Origin: Pseudomonas congelans
GTDB taxonomy: Bacteria > Pseudomonadota > Gammaproteobacteria > Pseudomonadales > Pseudomonadaceae
Length of the DNA: 64,000 nt
Direction: 5' to 3'
Assembly: GCF_900103225.1 (NCBI RefSeq)
Contig: NZ_FNJH01000004.1
Span: 279,349-343,348, forward strand
The notes below the pieces were generated by a model that had not been told where the DNA came from, did not search any database, and saw nothing but the letters and a program-made list of their open reading frames with translations. This document shows, piece after piece, positions 25,943 to 34,576 of this stretch (the stretch's first letter is position 1; every line of letters starts with the position of its first letter). Position numbers and translations under genes: made by a program.

Positions 25943-26667
25943 CTGAATCGATACTGGTCACCGGCTCCAGCCGTGGCATCGGCCGCGCCATCGCACTGCG
26001 TCTGGCGCAGGCCGGATACGACCTGATCCTGCATTGCCGCACCGGCCGCAGCGAAGCCGAAGCCGTACAGGCCGAAGTCGTTGCGCTGGGCCGTCAGGCA
26101 CGCGTGCTGCAATTCGATGTCTCGGACCGGGCCGCCTGCAAGGCAATTCTGGAACAAGACGTGGAGACGCACGGCGCCTATTACGGCGTGGTACTCAACG
26201 CCGGGCTGACCCGCGACGGCGCGTTTCCGGCGCTTAGCGACGATGACTGGGATCAGGTGCTACGCACCAACCTGGACGGCTTCTATAACGTGCTGCACCC
26301 GTTGACGATGCCGATGATTCGCCGTCGTGCAGCTGGGCGAATCGTCTGCATCACCTCGGTTTCCGGGCTGATCGGTAATCGCGGCCAGGTCAATTACAGC
26401 GCGTCCAAGGCAGGGCTGATCGGTGCCGCCAAGGCGCTGGCCATCGAACTGGGCAAGCGCAGGATCACCGTCAACTGCGTCGCGCCGGGCCTGATCGATA
26501 CGGCCATGCTCGACGAGAACGTGCCGGTGGAAGAACTGATGAAAATGATTCCGGCACAGCGCATGGGCACGCCCGAGGAAGTGGCAGGTGCGGTGAATTT
26601 TCTGATGTCGGCCGAAGCGAGCTATATCACTCGTCAGGTTCTGGCCGTCAACGGGGGACTGTGCTGA
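25939..26667 (+). CDS. apeQ: 3-ketoacyl-ACP reductase (ApeQ)
   Basis: This 242-residue short-chain dehydrogenase is of the FabG type. It has the NADPH-binding motif TGSSRGIGRA (residues 8-17), NAG at 87-89, and the catalytic Ser140, Tyr153 and Lys157 (VNYSASK). It reduces the beta-keto group during each polyene extension cycle. Its TGA overlaps the apeR ATG by one base. Confidence 0.94.
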   Translation: MTESILVTGSSRGIGRAIALRLAQAGYDLILHCRTGRSEAEAVQAEVVALGRQARVLQFDVSDRAACKAILEQDVETHGAYYGVVLNAGLTRDGAFPALSDDDWDQVLRTNLDGFYNVLHPLTMPMIRRRAAGRIVCITSVSGLIGNRGQVNYSASKAGLIGAAKALAIELGKRRITVNCVAPGLIDTAMLDENVPVEELMKMIPAQRMGTPEEVAGAVNFLMSAEASYITRQVLAVNGGLC

Positions 26668-27893
26668 TGAAGCGTGTGGTAGTGACCGGGATGTCCGGCA
26701 TCACCTCGGTGGGCAGCGACTGGCCGACGATCGATGCCAGCTTCACGGCCAATCGCAGCGGCATTCGCCGGATGGACGAGTGGAATCGTTTTGCCGAGCT
26801 CAATACCCGCCTGGCTGGCCCCATCGACGATTTCGCCGTGCCGGGGCACTGGACACGCAAGCAACTGCGCAGCATGGGCCGCGTGTCACGTCTGGCCGTG
26901 GCGGCGGCGGAGCAGGCCCTGATCGACGCCGGGCTGCTGAATGACCCGATCATCCGCGATGGGCGCATGGGTACGGCCTGCGGCTCGTCCACCGGCAGCA
27001 CCGACGAGATCAAAGCCTTCGGCAACATGCTGATCAACTCGGTGGCCGTAGGCCTGAACGCCAACTCCTACGTGCGGATGATGCCGCACACCACCGCCGC
27101 CAACATCAGCATCTTCTTCGGCCTGACCGGACGCCTGATTCCGACTTCAAGCGCCTGCACCAGTGGCAGTCAGGGCATCGGCTATGCCTACGAGGCGATC
27201 AAGTTCGGCCGTTTGCCGCTGATGCTGGCGGGCGGCGCCGAAGAGCTGTGCCCGACCGAGGCCATGGTCTTCGACGCGCTGTACGCCACCAGCCTCAAGA
27301 ATGACGCGCCACACACCACACCACGCCCCTACGACAGCGCACGCGACGGTCTGGTAATCGGTGAAGGCGGCGGCATGCTGGTGCTTGAAGAGCTGGAACA
27401 TGCCCAGGCACGCGGCGCGCATATCTACGCCGAAATCGTCGGCTTCGGCAGCAACGCCGACGGCGCCCACAGCACTCGCCCCGAGCAGGCCACCATGCGC
27501 CGCGCGATGGAACTGGCCCTCGAAGACGCCAGCCTGCCGCCCGACGCCATTGGTTACGTCAACGGTCACGGCACTGCCACCGAACAGGGCGACATCGCCG
27601 AGACCCTGGCCACCAGCAGCCTGTTCGGCCCACGCATGCCGCTCAGCTCGCAGAAAAGCTTCCTCGGTCATACCCTGGGGGCGTGCGGCGCACTGGAGTC
27701 ATGGTTCAGCATCGAAATGCTCAACAGCGACCGCTATATCCATACGCTGAACCTGGTCGATATCGATTCACATTGTGGCGAACTGGACTACATCGTCGGC
27801 GAACCACGACACATGAGCAACGAATACGTGATGAACAACAACTTCGCGTTCGGCGGCGTGAACACCTCGCTGATCTTCAGGCGTTGGGGATGA
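26667..27893 (+). CDS. apeR: Beta-ketoacyl-ACP synthase, starter type (ApeR)
   Basis: This 408-residue condensing enzyme has Cys164 in PTSSACTSGSQG, histidine in YVNGHGTATEQ and histidine in FLGHTLGACGALE. It is the second active synthase of the cluster and may perform the first condensation on the aryl starter. ATG 26667 is chosen over in-frame codons just upstream because it gives the usual KRVVVTG start. It is the last gene of the operon; a hairpin and T-run follow at 27980-28001. Confidence 0.92.
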   Translation: MKRVVVTGMSGITSVGSDWPTIDASFTANRSGIRRMDEWNRFAELNTRLAGPIDDFAVPGHWTRKQLRSMGRVSRLAVAAAEQALIDAGLLNDPIIRDGRMGTACGSSTGSTDEIKAFGNMLINSVAVGLNANSYVRMMPHTTAANISIFFGLTGRLIPTSSACTSGSQGIGYAYEAIKFGRLPLMLAGGAEELCPTEAMVFDALYATSLKNDAPHTTPRPYDSARDGLVIGEGGGMLVLEELEHAQARGAHIYAEIVGFGSNADGAHSTRPEQATMRRAMELALEDASLPPDAIGYVNGHGTATEQGDIAETLATSSLFGPRMPLSSQKSFLGHTLGACGALESWFSIEMLNSDRYIHTLNLVDIDSHCGELDYIVGEPRHMSNEYVMNNNFAFGGVNTSLIFRRWG

Positions 27894-27979
27894 GCAGCGC
27901 TCTCCCGAGCACCTGCCTTTCCTCACGATCCAGCCCACACACCTATCGTCCCCACGCTCCAGCGTGGGAACGCCGTTCT

Positions 27980-28001
27980 GGACGCTCCGCGTCCGATTTT
28001 T
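27980..28001 (+). terminator. Probable terminator after the APE operon
   Basis: GGACGC and GCGTCC pair around a three-base loop and are followed by GATTTTTA. It lies 87 bases after the apeR stop and is formed by a copy of the dispersed repeat. Confidence 0.45.
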
Positions 28002-28135
28002 ACGTATCAATATGCCTATAAGATCCCGCTTCTGACCGGAGGGCGTGGGAGTTTCAGGAGGTTACAACGGGCTGCGAAGTGGCCCGGTCGTGCCTGATGT
28101 TCCGTATACATCAGTCTTGCTGCCGGTTCCCGGCA

Positions 28136-28159
28136 GATCGCGAACAAGTTCGCTCCTAC
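28136..28159 (-). repeat. REP element
   Basis: On the minus strand this reads GTAGGAGCGAACTTGTTCGC, then GATC. It is a single Pseudomonas REP unit with its palindromic core GAACTTGTTC. Together with flanking GGCCGCAGGCC it matches the copy at 63800-63836. Confidence 0.75.
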
Positions 28160-28260
28160 GGCCTGCGGCCAGAACCAAAAGCAGAATCTCAACTATCGTG
28201 CGACGCTCCGCGTCGCATGCCATTCTGGACGCTCTGCGTCCTATCATCAGCGCCTTTGAA

Positions 28261-29151
28261 TCACCCGACGTTACGCGTCAACAGCTCGGTGAACGCCTTG
28301 GCCATGGGCGATTGTTCGTCCTTGCGTTGCACCAGCCACACGGCGCTGGTTGCACCGGGGTCGAGGACGTTGCGGTAGACCACGCCGTCGATGCGCATTC
28401 GCCGGTAGGACGCAGGCAGTACGGTGACGCCCAAGCCTGCTGCAACCAGGCCGATGATGGTCATCACTTCGCCCGCTTCCTGGGTGATCAGAGGGCTGAA
28501 CCCTGCGGCACGCGCCAGGCTCAGGACTTGCGCGTAGATGCCGCTGCCGTAGGTGCGCGGGAAAAACACAAACGGCTCCGTAGCCAGCGCTGCCATGTAG
28601 ATTCCCTCTTCGCTTTCTGCCGCCAGCGGATGGTCGGCACGCATGATCGCCACCAGTGGTTCGTTCAGCAGTTCGAACACCACCAGTGAATCGGGCAATG
28701 CCAGCGGGCGCATGATGCCGACCTGAATGGTCTTGTCCTCAAGACCTGCCGCCACTTCCTGACTGGTGATTTCGGTCAGGGTCAGGTGTACGTCCGGGTA
28801 GGCCTGACGGAAGGCAAAAATCGCCTGCGGGATGCTCGACGTAAACGGCGCAGACGAGGTGAAGCCGATCTTCAATTCGCCGATCTCACCCAGTTGCGCG
28901 CGCCGCGCCACATCAGTGGCCTTGTCGACCTGCGCCAGCACCAGCCGTGCTTCCTCGAGAAACAGCCGCCCGGATTCGCTCAGCTCGACGCGCCGGTTGG
29001 TGCGCTCGAAAAGACGCGTGCCCAGTTCCTGCTCCAGGGTCTGAATCTGCTGGCTGAGCGGCGGTTGCGAAATCCCCAGCGCCTGCGCTGCACGGCCAAA
29101 ATGCAGCTCTTCGGCTACCGCGATGAAGTAACGCAGATGGCGCAATTCCAT
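28261..29151 (-). CDS. LysR-family transcriptional regulator
   Basis: This is a 296-residue LysR regulator. The N-terminal helix-turn-helix (MELRHLRYFIAVAEELHFGR, then AAQALGISQPPLSQQI) resembles the BenM/CatM branch. Its effector domain covers residues 90-290. It is divergent from the MFS exporter gene and probably regulates it. The ligand cannot be told from sequence. Confidence 0.92.
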   Translation of the reverse strand: MELRHLRYFIAVAEELHFGRAAQALGISQPPLSQQIQTLEQELGTRLFERTNRRVELSESGRLFLEEARLVLAQVDKATDVARRAQLGEIGELKIGFTSSAPFTSSIPQAIFAFRQAYPDVHLTLTEITSQEVAAGLEDKTIQVGIMRPLALPDSLVVFELLNEPLVAIMRADHPLAAESEEGIYMAALATEPFVFFPRTYGSGIYAQVLSLARAAGFSPLITQEAGEVMTIIGLVAAGLGVTVLPASYRRMRIDGVVYRNVLDPGATSAVWLVQRKDEQSPMAKAFTELLTRNVG

Positions 29152-29266
29152 GCGGCCTCCATTAAGTCGTTTTACCTATCAAACAGGTCGAACAATATAT
29201 TGGATGGAATGATTAGCGAGCTATATGATTTTTTCATTGCCTGCTCAATCGTGCCCTGAGGTCCTT
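29152..29266. promoter_or_regulatory. Divergent promoter region between LysR gene and MFS exporter
   Basis: This A+T-rich stretch contains the perfect 10-base palindrome CAATATATTG near 29192-29201, with the wider sequence ACAATATATTGGATGG. This is a plausible site for the neighbouring LysR protein. No well-spaced -35/-10 pair is certain. Confidence 0.35.
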
Positions 29267-30535
29267 GTGAACCCTGCAGTTGCCCCGCCCGCCCCTGACT
29301 TGAATACCTCACCGGTGCAGTCGTCGATACTGCCCGGCGATACCTACATCGAAAAGAACACGCCACTTTTCAAACGCACGGCACTGGCGCTGTTCGCTGG
29401 CGGGTTTTCGACCTTTACCCTGCTGTACTGCGTTCAGCCGATGATGCCGACGCTGTCCAGCGAGTTCTCCCTGACTGCGGCACAAAGTAGCCTGATCCTG
29501 TCGGTAGCCACCGCAATGCTCGCCATCGGTCTGCTGATCACCGGGCCGATATCCGACCGGTTGGGTCGCAAGCCGGTAATGGTCATGGCGCTGTTCTGCG
29601 CCTCGCTGTTCACCATTGCCAGCGCCCTGATGCCCAGCTGGGAAGGCGTACTGATAACCCGCGCCCTGGTAGGCCTGTCGCTGAGCGGCCTGGCAGCAGT
29701 GGCAATGACTTACCTGAGCGAAGAGATCCACCCTACGCATCTGGGCCTGGCAATGGGGCTGTATATAGGCGGTAGCGCCGTCGGCGGCATGAGCGGAAGG
29801 CTGATCGTCGGGGTGATGATCGACTACGTCAGCTGGCACGCGGCGATGCTGGTGGTCGGCGGACTGGCGCTGATCGCCGCAGCGGTGTTCTGGAGGATCC
29901 TGCCGGCGTCACGCAACTTCCGCCCGCGCTCGCTGCACCCTCGTAGTCTGCTCGACGGGTTTGTGGTGCAGTTCCGCGATGCTGGCCTGCCGCTGCTGTT
30001 CCTGACCGGCTTTTTGCTGATGGGCGCCTTCGTCACGCTGTTCAACTACATCGCCTACCGTTTTCTGAGTGCACCCTACAACCTGAGCCAGGCCGTGGTC
30101 GGCGTGTTTTCCGTGGTGTACCTGTCGGGCATCTACAGCTCGGCAAAGATCGGCTCGCTGGCTGACCGCCTCGGCCGTCGACAAGTGCTGTGGGCCGTCA
30201 TCGTGATGATGCTGGCCGGCCTGCTGCTGACCCTGTTCACCCCGCTGCCGCTGGTGATCGTCGGCGTACTGATCTTCACCTTCGGCTTCTTCGGCGCGCA
30301 TTCGGTGGCCAGCAGCTGGGTGGGACGCAGGGCCACCACCGCCAGAGGTCAGGCCGCGTCCCTCTACCTGTTCTGTTACTACGCAGGCTCGAGCGTGGCC
30401 GGAACCGGCGGCGGCGTGTTCTGGCACTACGCGGGCTGGAACGGTATCGGGCTGTTTATCGGCGTGTTGCTGCTCATCGCCCTCGGGGTAGCGTTGCGGC
30501 TGGCAAGGTTGCAGCCGCTGGGGGCGAAGGTTTAG
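29267..30535 (+). CDS. Major facilitator superfamily transporter (YnfM-like)
   Basis: This protein has about 422 residues and 12 predicted membrane helices. The MFS signature GPISDRLGRKPVM lies between helices 2 and 3, and a second copy (GSLADRLGRRQVL) in the C-terminal half. It resembles YnfM/arabinose-efflux-type drug:H+ exporters. GTG 29267 is preferred because GAGG precedes it; an in-frame ATG at 29225 without a ribosome site would add 14 residues. Regulation by the divergent LysR gene is likely. Confidence 0.9.
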   Translation: MNPAVAPPAPDLNTSPVQSSILPGDTYIEKNTPLFKRTALALFAGGFSTFTLLYCVQPMMPTLSSEFSLTAAQSSLILSVATAMLAIGLLITGPISDRLGRKPVMVMALFCASLFTIASALMPSWEGVLITRALVGLSLSGLAAVAMTYLSEEIHPTHLGLAMGLYIGGSAVGGMSGRLIVGVMIDYVSWHAAMLVVGGLALIAAAVFWRILPASRNFRPRSLHPRSLLDGFVVQFRDAGLPLLFLTGFLLMGAFVTLFNYIAYRFLSAPYNLSQAVVGVFSVVYLSGIYSSAKIGSLADRLGRRQVLWAVIVMMLAGLLLTLFTPLPLVIVGVLIFTFGFFGAHSVASSWVGRRATTARGQAASLYLFCYYAGSSVAGTGGGVFWHYAGWNGIGLFIGVLLLIALGVALRLARLQPLGAKV

Positions 30536-30826
30536 TCACCTGGCAGACGCTGGCTGATGAGCAGGGACGCAATGTGTCCTGCCATCGGCCAGTCCCCCCT
30601 CCCAAGAAATTTATTTTCATATATTTGTTTATATTTCATTTTCGTGTAATTTATTTTCATCACGAAAGCAGAGATAAAAACAATGAATACCTGTGATCGC
30701 CCTGAAACGCCGCTGCTCCACTTTATTGCGTCATCCCTGCCGAGTACTCCCGAGTCGCCTTCAGGCTGACGGCTTCAGCCGTTGGTGTTGCGCCCTCGCC
30801 TACCCACTTTGCAAGGAACCGTCGCT
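30536..30826. promoter_or_regulatory. Upstream region of the permease operon with 13-base direct repeats
   Basis: These 291 bases hold no gene. AATTTATTTTCAT occurs twice, at 30608-30620 and 30648-30660, exactly 40 bases apart, in a very A+T-rich patch that stands out from the GC-rich surroundings. A further TTTCATTTTCG lies between them. The repeats are candidate operators for the RpiR-type regulator encoded downstream. Confidence 0.45.
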
Positions 30827-32176
30827 ATGTCGCCGTCACCCGGTATTTCGCTATTGGTCTACGCCGTTGTCGCCATCATCGCCTTGATCGTGCTGATCGC
30901 GCGTTATCGCCTTAATCCGTTTATCGTCATTACGCTCGTTTCGGTCGCTCTGGCACTGGTCGCTGGAATGCCGGCCAGTGGCGTGGTCGCCTCTTATGAA
31001 GCGGGGGTTGGCAAAACGCTGGGGCACATCGCGCTGGTCGTGGCGCTGGGCACCATGCTGGGCAAGATGATGGCCGAGTCTGGCGGTGCCGAGCAGGTGG
31101 CGCGCACCCTGATCGACCGCTTTGGCGAACGTAACGCCCACTGGGCCATGGTCTGCATTGCGTTTCTGGTGGGTTTGCCACTGTTCTTCGAAGTCGGCTT
31201 CGTTCTGCTGGTGCCGATTGCCTTCACCGTGGCCCGGCGTGTCGGGGTGTCGATTCTGATGGTCGGCCTGCCGATGGTCGCCGGTCTGTCGGTGGTGCAT
31301 GCGCTGGTGCCGCCGCACCCTGCTGCGATGCTTGCGGTGCAGGCGTATCAGGCGTCGGTAGGACAAACGCTGTTCTACGCCATCCTGATCGGCATCCCTA
31401 CGGCGATCATCGCCGGTCCGGTGTATGCCAAATTCATTGTCCCGCACATCCATCTGCCAGCTGAAAACCCGCTGGCCAGGCAGTTTCTCGACCGCGAACC
31501 ACGCCAGAAGCTGCCCAGCTTCGGCCTGACCATGGCAACGATTCTGCTGCCGGTGGTGCTGATGCTGCTGGGTGGCTGGGCCAACCTGATCAGCACACCG
31601 GGCAGCGCGTTCAACAGCTTTCTGCTGTTCATCGGCAACTCGGTGATTGCCTTGCTGCTGGCCACCCTGCTGAGTTTCTGGACACTGGGCATCGCGCAGG
31701 GATTCAACCGCGACTCGATCCTGAAATTCACCAACGAGTGCCTGGCACCGACCGCGAGCATCACGTTGCTGGTAGGTGCCGGCGGCGGTTTGAACCGCAT
31801 TCTGATCGACAGCGGCGTGACTAATCAGATCGTCGGCCTGGCGCAGGACTTTCACCTGTCACCCCTGCTGATGGGCTGGTTGTTCGCGGCACTGATGCGG
31901 GTTGCGACCGGCTCGGCGACGGTGGCCATGACCACGGCATCGGGCATCGTCGCGCCTGTCGCGCTTGGGCTGGGTTACCCGCACCCCGAATTGCTGGTGC
32001 TGGCGACGGGCGCAGGCTCGGTGATCTTTTCCCACGTCAACGACGGTGGATTCTGGCTTATCAAGGAGTATTTCAACATGACCGTCGCGCAAACGTTCAA
32101 GACCTGGACGGTATTGGAGACGCTGATTTCCGTCGTCGCTTTCGCCCTGACGCTGGGCCTGGCGCAGGTGATTTGA
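30827..32176 (+). CDS. GntP-family permease
   Basis: This 449-residue membrane protein is of the gluconate:H+ symporter (GntP) family, with 12 or more hydrophobic segments and the family segment GLPMVAGLSVVHALVPPHPA. ATG 30827 has an AAGGAACC ribosome site; an upstream in-frame start at 30782 lacks one. It heads an operon with an RpiR regulator and a D-aminoacylase, so the substrate may be an N-acyl-D-amino acid or related organic acid instead of gluconate; this is inference. Confidence 0.92.
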   Translation: MSPSPGISLLVYAVVAIIALIVLIARYRLNPFIVITLVSVALALVAGMPASGVVASYEAGVGKTLGHIALVVALGTMLGKMMAESGGAEQVARTLIDRFGERNAHWAMVCIAFLVGLPLFFEVGFVLLVPIAFTVARRVGVSILMVGLPMVAGLSVVHALVPPHPAAMLAVQAYQASVGQTLFYAILIGIPTAIIAGPVYAKFIVPHIHLPAENPLARQFLDREPRQKLPSFGLTMATILLPVVLMLLGGWANLISTPGSAFNSFLLFIGNSVIALLLATLLSFWTLGIAQGFNRDSILKFTNECLAPTASITLLVGAGGGLNRILIDSGVTNQIVGLAQDFHLSPLLMGWLFAALMRVATGSATVAMTTASGIVAPVALGLGYPHPELLVLATGAGSVIFSHVNDGGFWLIKEYFNMTVAQTFKTWTVLETLISVVAFALTLGLAQVI

Positions 32177-33037
32177 GTGGACATTCTGTACCAGATACGT
32201 GCCCGTCAGGATTCCCTCAGCGCGGGAGAGGGGCGAATCGCCAGGCTCTTGCTCAGCGATATCGCCTTCGCGGCCAGTGCCAGCCTGGACGAGCTGGCCA
32301 GCCGCGCCGAGGTCAGCAGTGCGACGCTGTCACGCTTCGCGCGCAGCATCGGTTGTCGGGATCTGCGCGACTTGCGCCTGCAACTGGCCCAGGCCAGCGG
32401 CGTCGGCAGCCGTTTTCTGCATCCCGAACCAGCGCCGGAGCAATCGGCGTTTTTCACCCGGATTGTCGACGACATCGAAGCCACCCTGCGCCAGCACCTG
32501 GCCGGCTTTGATGCAACGCGCTTTGCCGCCGCCATCGCCTGTGTCGCCGACGCACGCATGATTCACACATTCGGCATGGGCGGTTGCTCCAGCCTGTGCA
32601 GTGAGGAACTGCAAACCCGTCTGGTGCGCCTGGGTTACCCGGTAGCGGCCTGTCGCGACCCGGTGATGATGCGCATGATCGCTGCCACGCTTGGCCCGCA
32701 ACACAGTCTGATTGTCTGCTCGCTCAGCGGACGCACACCGGAACTGCTCGACGCCATGACCCTGGCCCGCAGCTACGGCGCCCGCGTGCTGGCAATCACC
32801 CTGCCTGACTCGCCGCTGGCACAGCTGGCCGAGGTCGTGCTGCCGCTGCAGATTGCTGAAACCAATTTCATCTACAAACCCACCGCAGCGCGTTACGGCA
32901 TGCTGCTGACCATCGATGTGCTGGCCACTGAACTGGCGTTGGCGAGCACTGAAGACAATCAGGAGCGGCTGCGCCGGATCAAGCTTGCGCTGGATGAATA
33001 CCGTGGCGGCGAAGATGGCCTGCCGCTGGGAGACTGA
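32177..33037 (+). CDS. RpiR/MurR-family regulator with SIS domain
   Basis: This 286-residue protein has an N-terminal RpiR helix-turn-helix (about 1-75; ASLDELASRAEVSSATLSRF) and a SIS domain (about 120-260; SLIVCSLSGRTPELLDAM). SIS domains usually bind phosphosugars, but relatives in D-aminoacylase loci may respond to other ligands. The GTG start follows the permease stop directly, with no gap. It probably controls this operon through the repeats at 30608-30660. Confidence 0.92.
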   Translation: MDILYQIRARQDSLSAGEGRIARLLLSDIAFAASASLDELASRAEVSSATLSRFARSIGCRDLRDLRLQLAQASGVGSRFLHPEPAPEQSAFFTRIVDDIEATLRQHLAGFDATRFAAAIACVADARMIHTFGMGGCSSLCSEELQTRLVRLGYPVAACRDPVMMRMIAATLGPQHSLIVCSLSGRTPELLDAMTLARSYGARVLAITLPDSPLAQLAEVVLPLQIAETNFIYKPTAARYGMLLTIDVLATELALASTEDNQERLRRIKLALDEYRGGEDGLPLGD

Positions 33038-33040
33038 ACC

Positions 33041-34516
33041 ATGCTTTATGACCTGATCATTCGCGACGCACTGGTCATCGACGGCAGTGACACACCCGGA
33101 GTGCGCGCCGATGTGGCGATCAGCGAGGGACGCATCCAGCGCATCGGCAGTCTGAGCGATGCCGGTGCCCGGAAAGAAATCGATGCGGCCGGTCGCGTGC
33201 TGGCCCCGGGGTTTATCGATGTGCACACCCACGACGATACGGTGGTCATCCGCAAACCCGAGATGCTGCCGAAAATCAGCCAGGGAGTGACGACCGTCAT
33301 CGTCGGCAACTGCGGGATCAGCGCGTCGCCGGTCTCGCTGAGCGGCAATCCGCCCGACCCGATGAACCTGCTGGGCGACGCGGCGGCGTTCGTCTACCCA
33401 CGTTTCAGCGACTACCGCGCGGCGGTTGAAAACGCCCGGCCCGCCGTGAACGTGGCGGCCCTGATCGGCCACACGGCATTGCGCAGCAACCATATGGATG
33501 ACTTGTTGCGCAGCGCCAGCCCGGAAGAAATTGCCGCGATGCGCGAGCAGTTGCGTGACAGCCTGGAAGCAGGCGCGCTGGGGTTGTCGACCGGCCTCGC
33601 CTACGCCTCGGCGTTCTCGGCCGAAACCAGCGAGGTCAAGCAACTGGCTGAAGAGCTCAGCGCGTTCGGCGCGATCTATACCACCCACCTGCGCAGCGAA
33701 TTCGAGCCGGTGCTCGAGGCCATGGCAGAAGCATTCGATATAGGCCGCCATGCGCGCTCACCGGTCATCATCTCGCACATGAAATGCGCGGGTGCGGGCA
33801 ACTGGGGACGCAGCCCGCAACTGCTGGCGGCACTGGAAAAAGCCGCGCAGGACCATCCGGTAGGCTGCGACTGCTATCCCTATGCGGCGAGCTCTTCGAC
33901 GCTGGACCTTAAACAGGTCACAGACGCGTTCCGCATCACCATCACCTGGTCTACGCCGCACCCGGATCAGGGCGGCAGGGATCTGCAGGAGATTGCCGCC
34001 GACTGGGGGCTGTCATTACTCGACGCCGCACGCAAGTTGCAGCCTGCCGGCGCGGTGTACTACGGCATGGATGAGGGCGACGTCGAACGCATCATGTCTC
34101 ACCCGCTCACGATGATCGGCTCCGATGGCCTTCCGGAAGACCCGTTTCCACACCCGCGCTTGTGGGGTGCGTTCCCAAGGGTGCTCGGGCATTTCAGCCG
34201 GGACAAGGGGTTGTTTGCACTGCACACCGCCGTACACAAAATGACCGGGCTGTCGGCCGCGCGCTTCGCCTTGCACGAGCGCGGCCTCATTCGCGAGGGT
34301 TACTGGGCGGATCTGGTGCTGTTCAACCCGCAAACCGTGCGCGACGTCGCGGATTTCAAAGCCCCTCAGCGAGCGGCGCAGGGCATCGACGGTGTCTGGG
34401 TGAACGGACGCTTGAGCTACGCCGAAGGCAAGCCACAAGGCGAGCGACAGGGCCGATTCCTGCCGCGCAGCGGTTCGCTGCGGGAAGGGTTTGCGGATGC
34501 GAAAGCGCCGACATAG
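33041..34516 (+). CDS. D-aminoacylase / N-acyl-D-amino-acid deacylase
   Basis: This 491-residue amidohydrolase carries the metal-binding VHTHDD motif (near residue 65), the conserved Cys segment IVGNCGISASP, and later histidines in ISHMKCAG. It matches N-acyl-D-amino acid deacylases, which release a D-amino acid and a fatty or acetyl acid. The exact specificity (D-Glu, D-Asp or neutral) is not readable. It follows the regulator by three bases as the last gene of the operon and faces hemE tail to tail. Confidence 0.93.
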   Translation: MLYDLIIRDALVIDGSDTPGVRADVAISEGRIQRIGSLSDAGARKEIDAAGRVLAPGFIDVHTHDDTVVIRKPEMLPKISQGVTTVIVGNCGISASPVSLSGNPPDPMNLLGDAAAFVYPRFSDYRAAVENARPAVNVAALIGHTALRSNHMDDLLRSASPEEIAAMREQLRDSLEAGALGLSTGLAYASAFSAETSEVKQLAEELSAFGAIYTTHLRSEFEPVLEAMAEAFDIGRHARSPVIISHMKCAGAGNWGRSPQLLAALEKAAQDHPVGCDCYPYAASSSTLDLKQVTDAFRITITWSTPHPDQGGRDLQEIAADWGLSLLDAARKLQPAGAVYYGMDEGDVERIMSHPLTMIGSDGLPEDPFPHPRLWGAFPRVLGHFSRDKGLFALHTAVHKMTGLSAARFALHERGLIREGYWADLVLFNPQTVRDVADFKAPQRAAQGIDGVWVNGRLSYAEGKPQGERQGRFLPRSGSLREGFADAKAPT

Positions 34517-34576
34517 TCGTCGGCGCTGGAATAAACCGATGCGTCTTGAGGTATCGACGCATCGTTGCTTCGACAG

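Larger units (their letters stand above)
27894..28260. repeat. Intergenic region filled with lineage-specific repeats
   Basis: No gene is supported in these 367 bases. It holds CCCACGCT-CC-AGCGTGGG (27951-27968), the unit CGTTCTGGACGCTCCGCGTCC (hairpin at 27980-27994), a REP unit on the minus strand (28136-28159), and another GCGACGCTCCGCGTCGC / GGACGCTCTGCGTCC copy (28203-28243). Copies recur at 53385-53515, 61190-61226 and 63895-64000. Confidence 0.7.

Noticed and set aside
27894..28260. CRISPR-like array
   Set aside because: The repeats are irregular, palindromic and of several types, with no uniform spacers and no cas genes nearby.
28045..28689. Plus-strand frame over repeats and the LysR gene
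   Set aside because: It starts in REP and repeat sequence and continues antisense to the LysR regulator.
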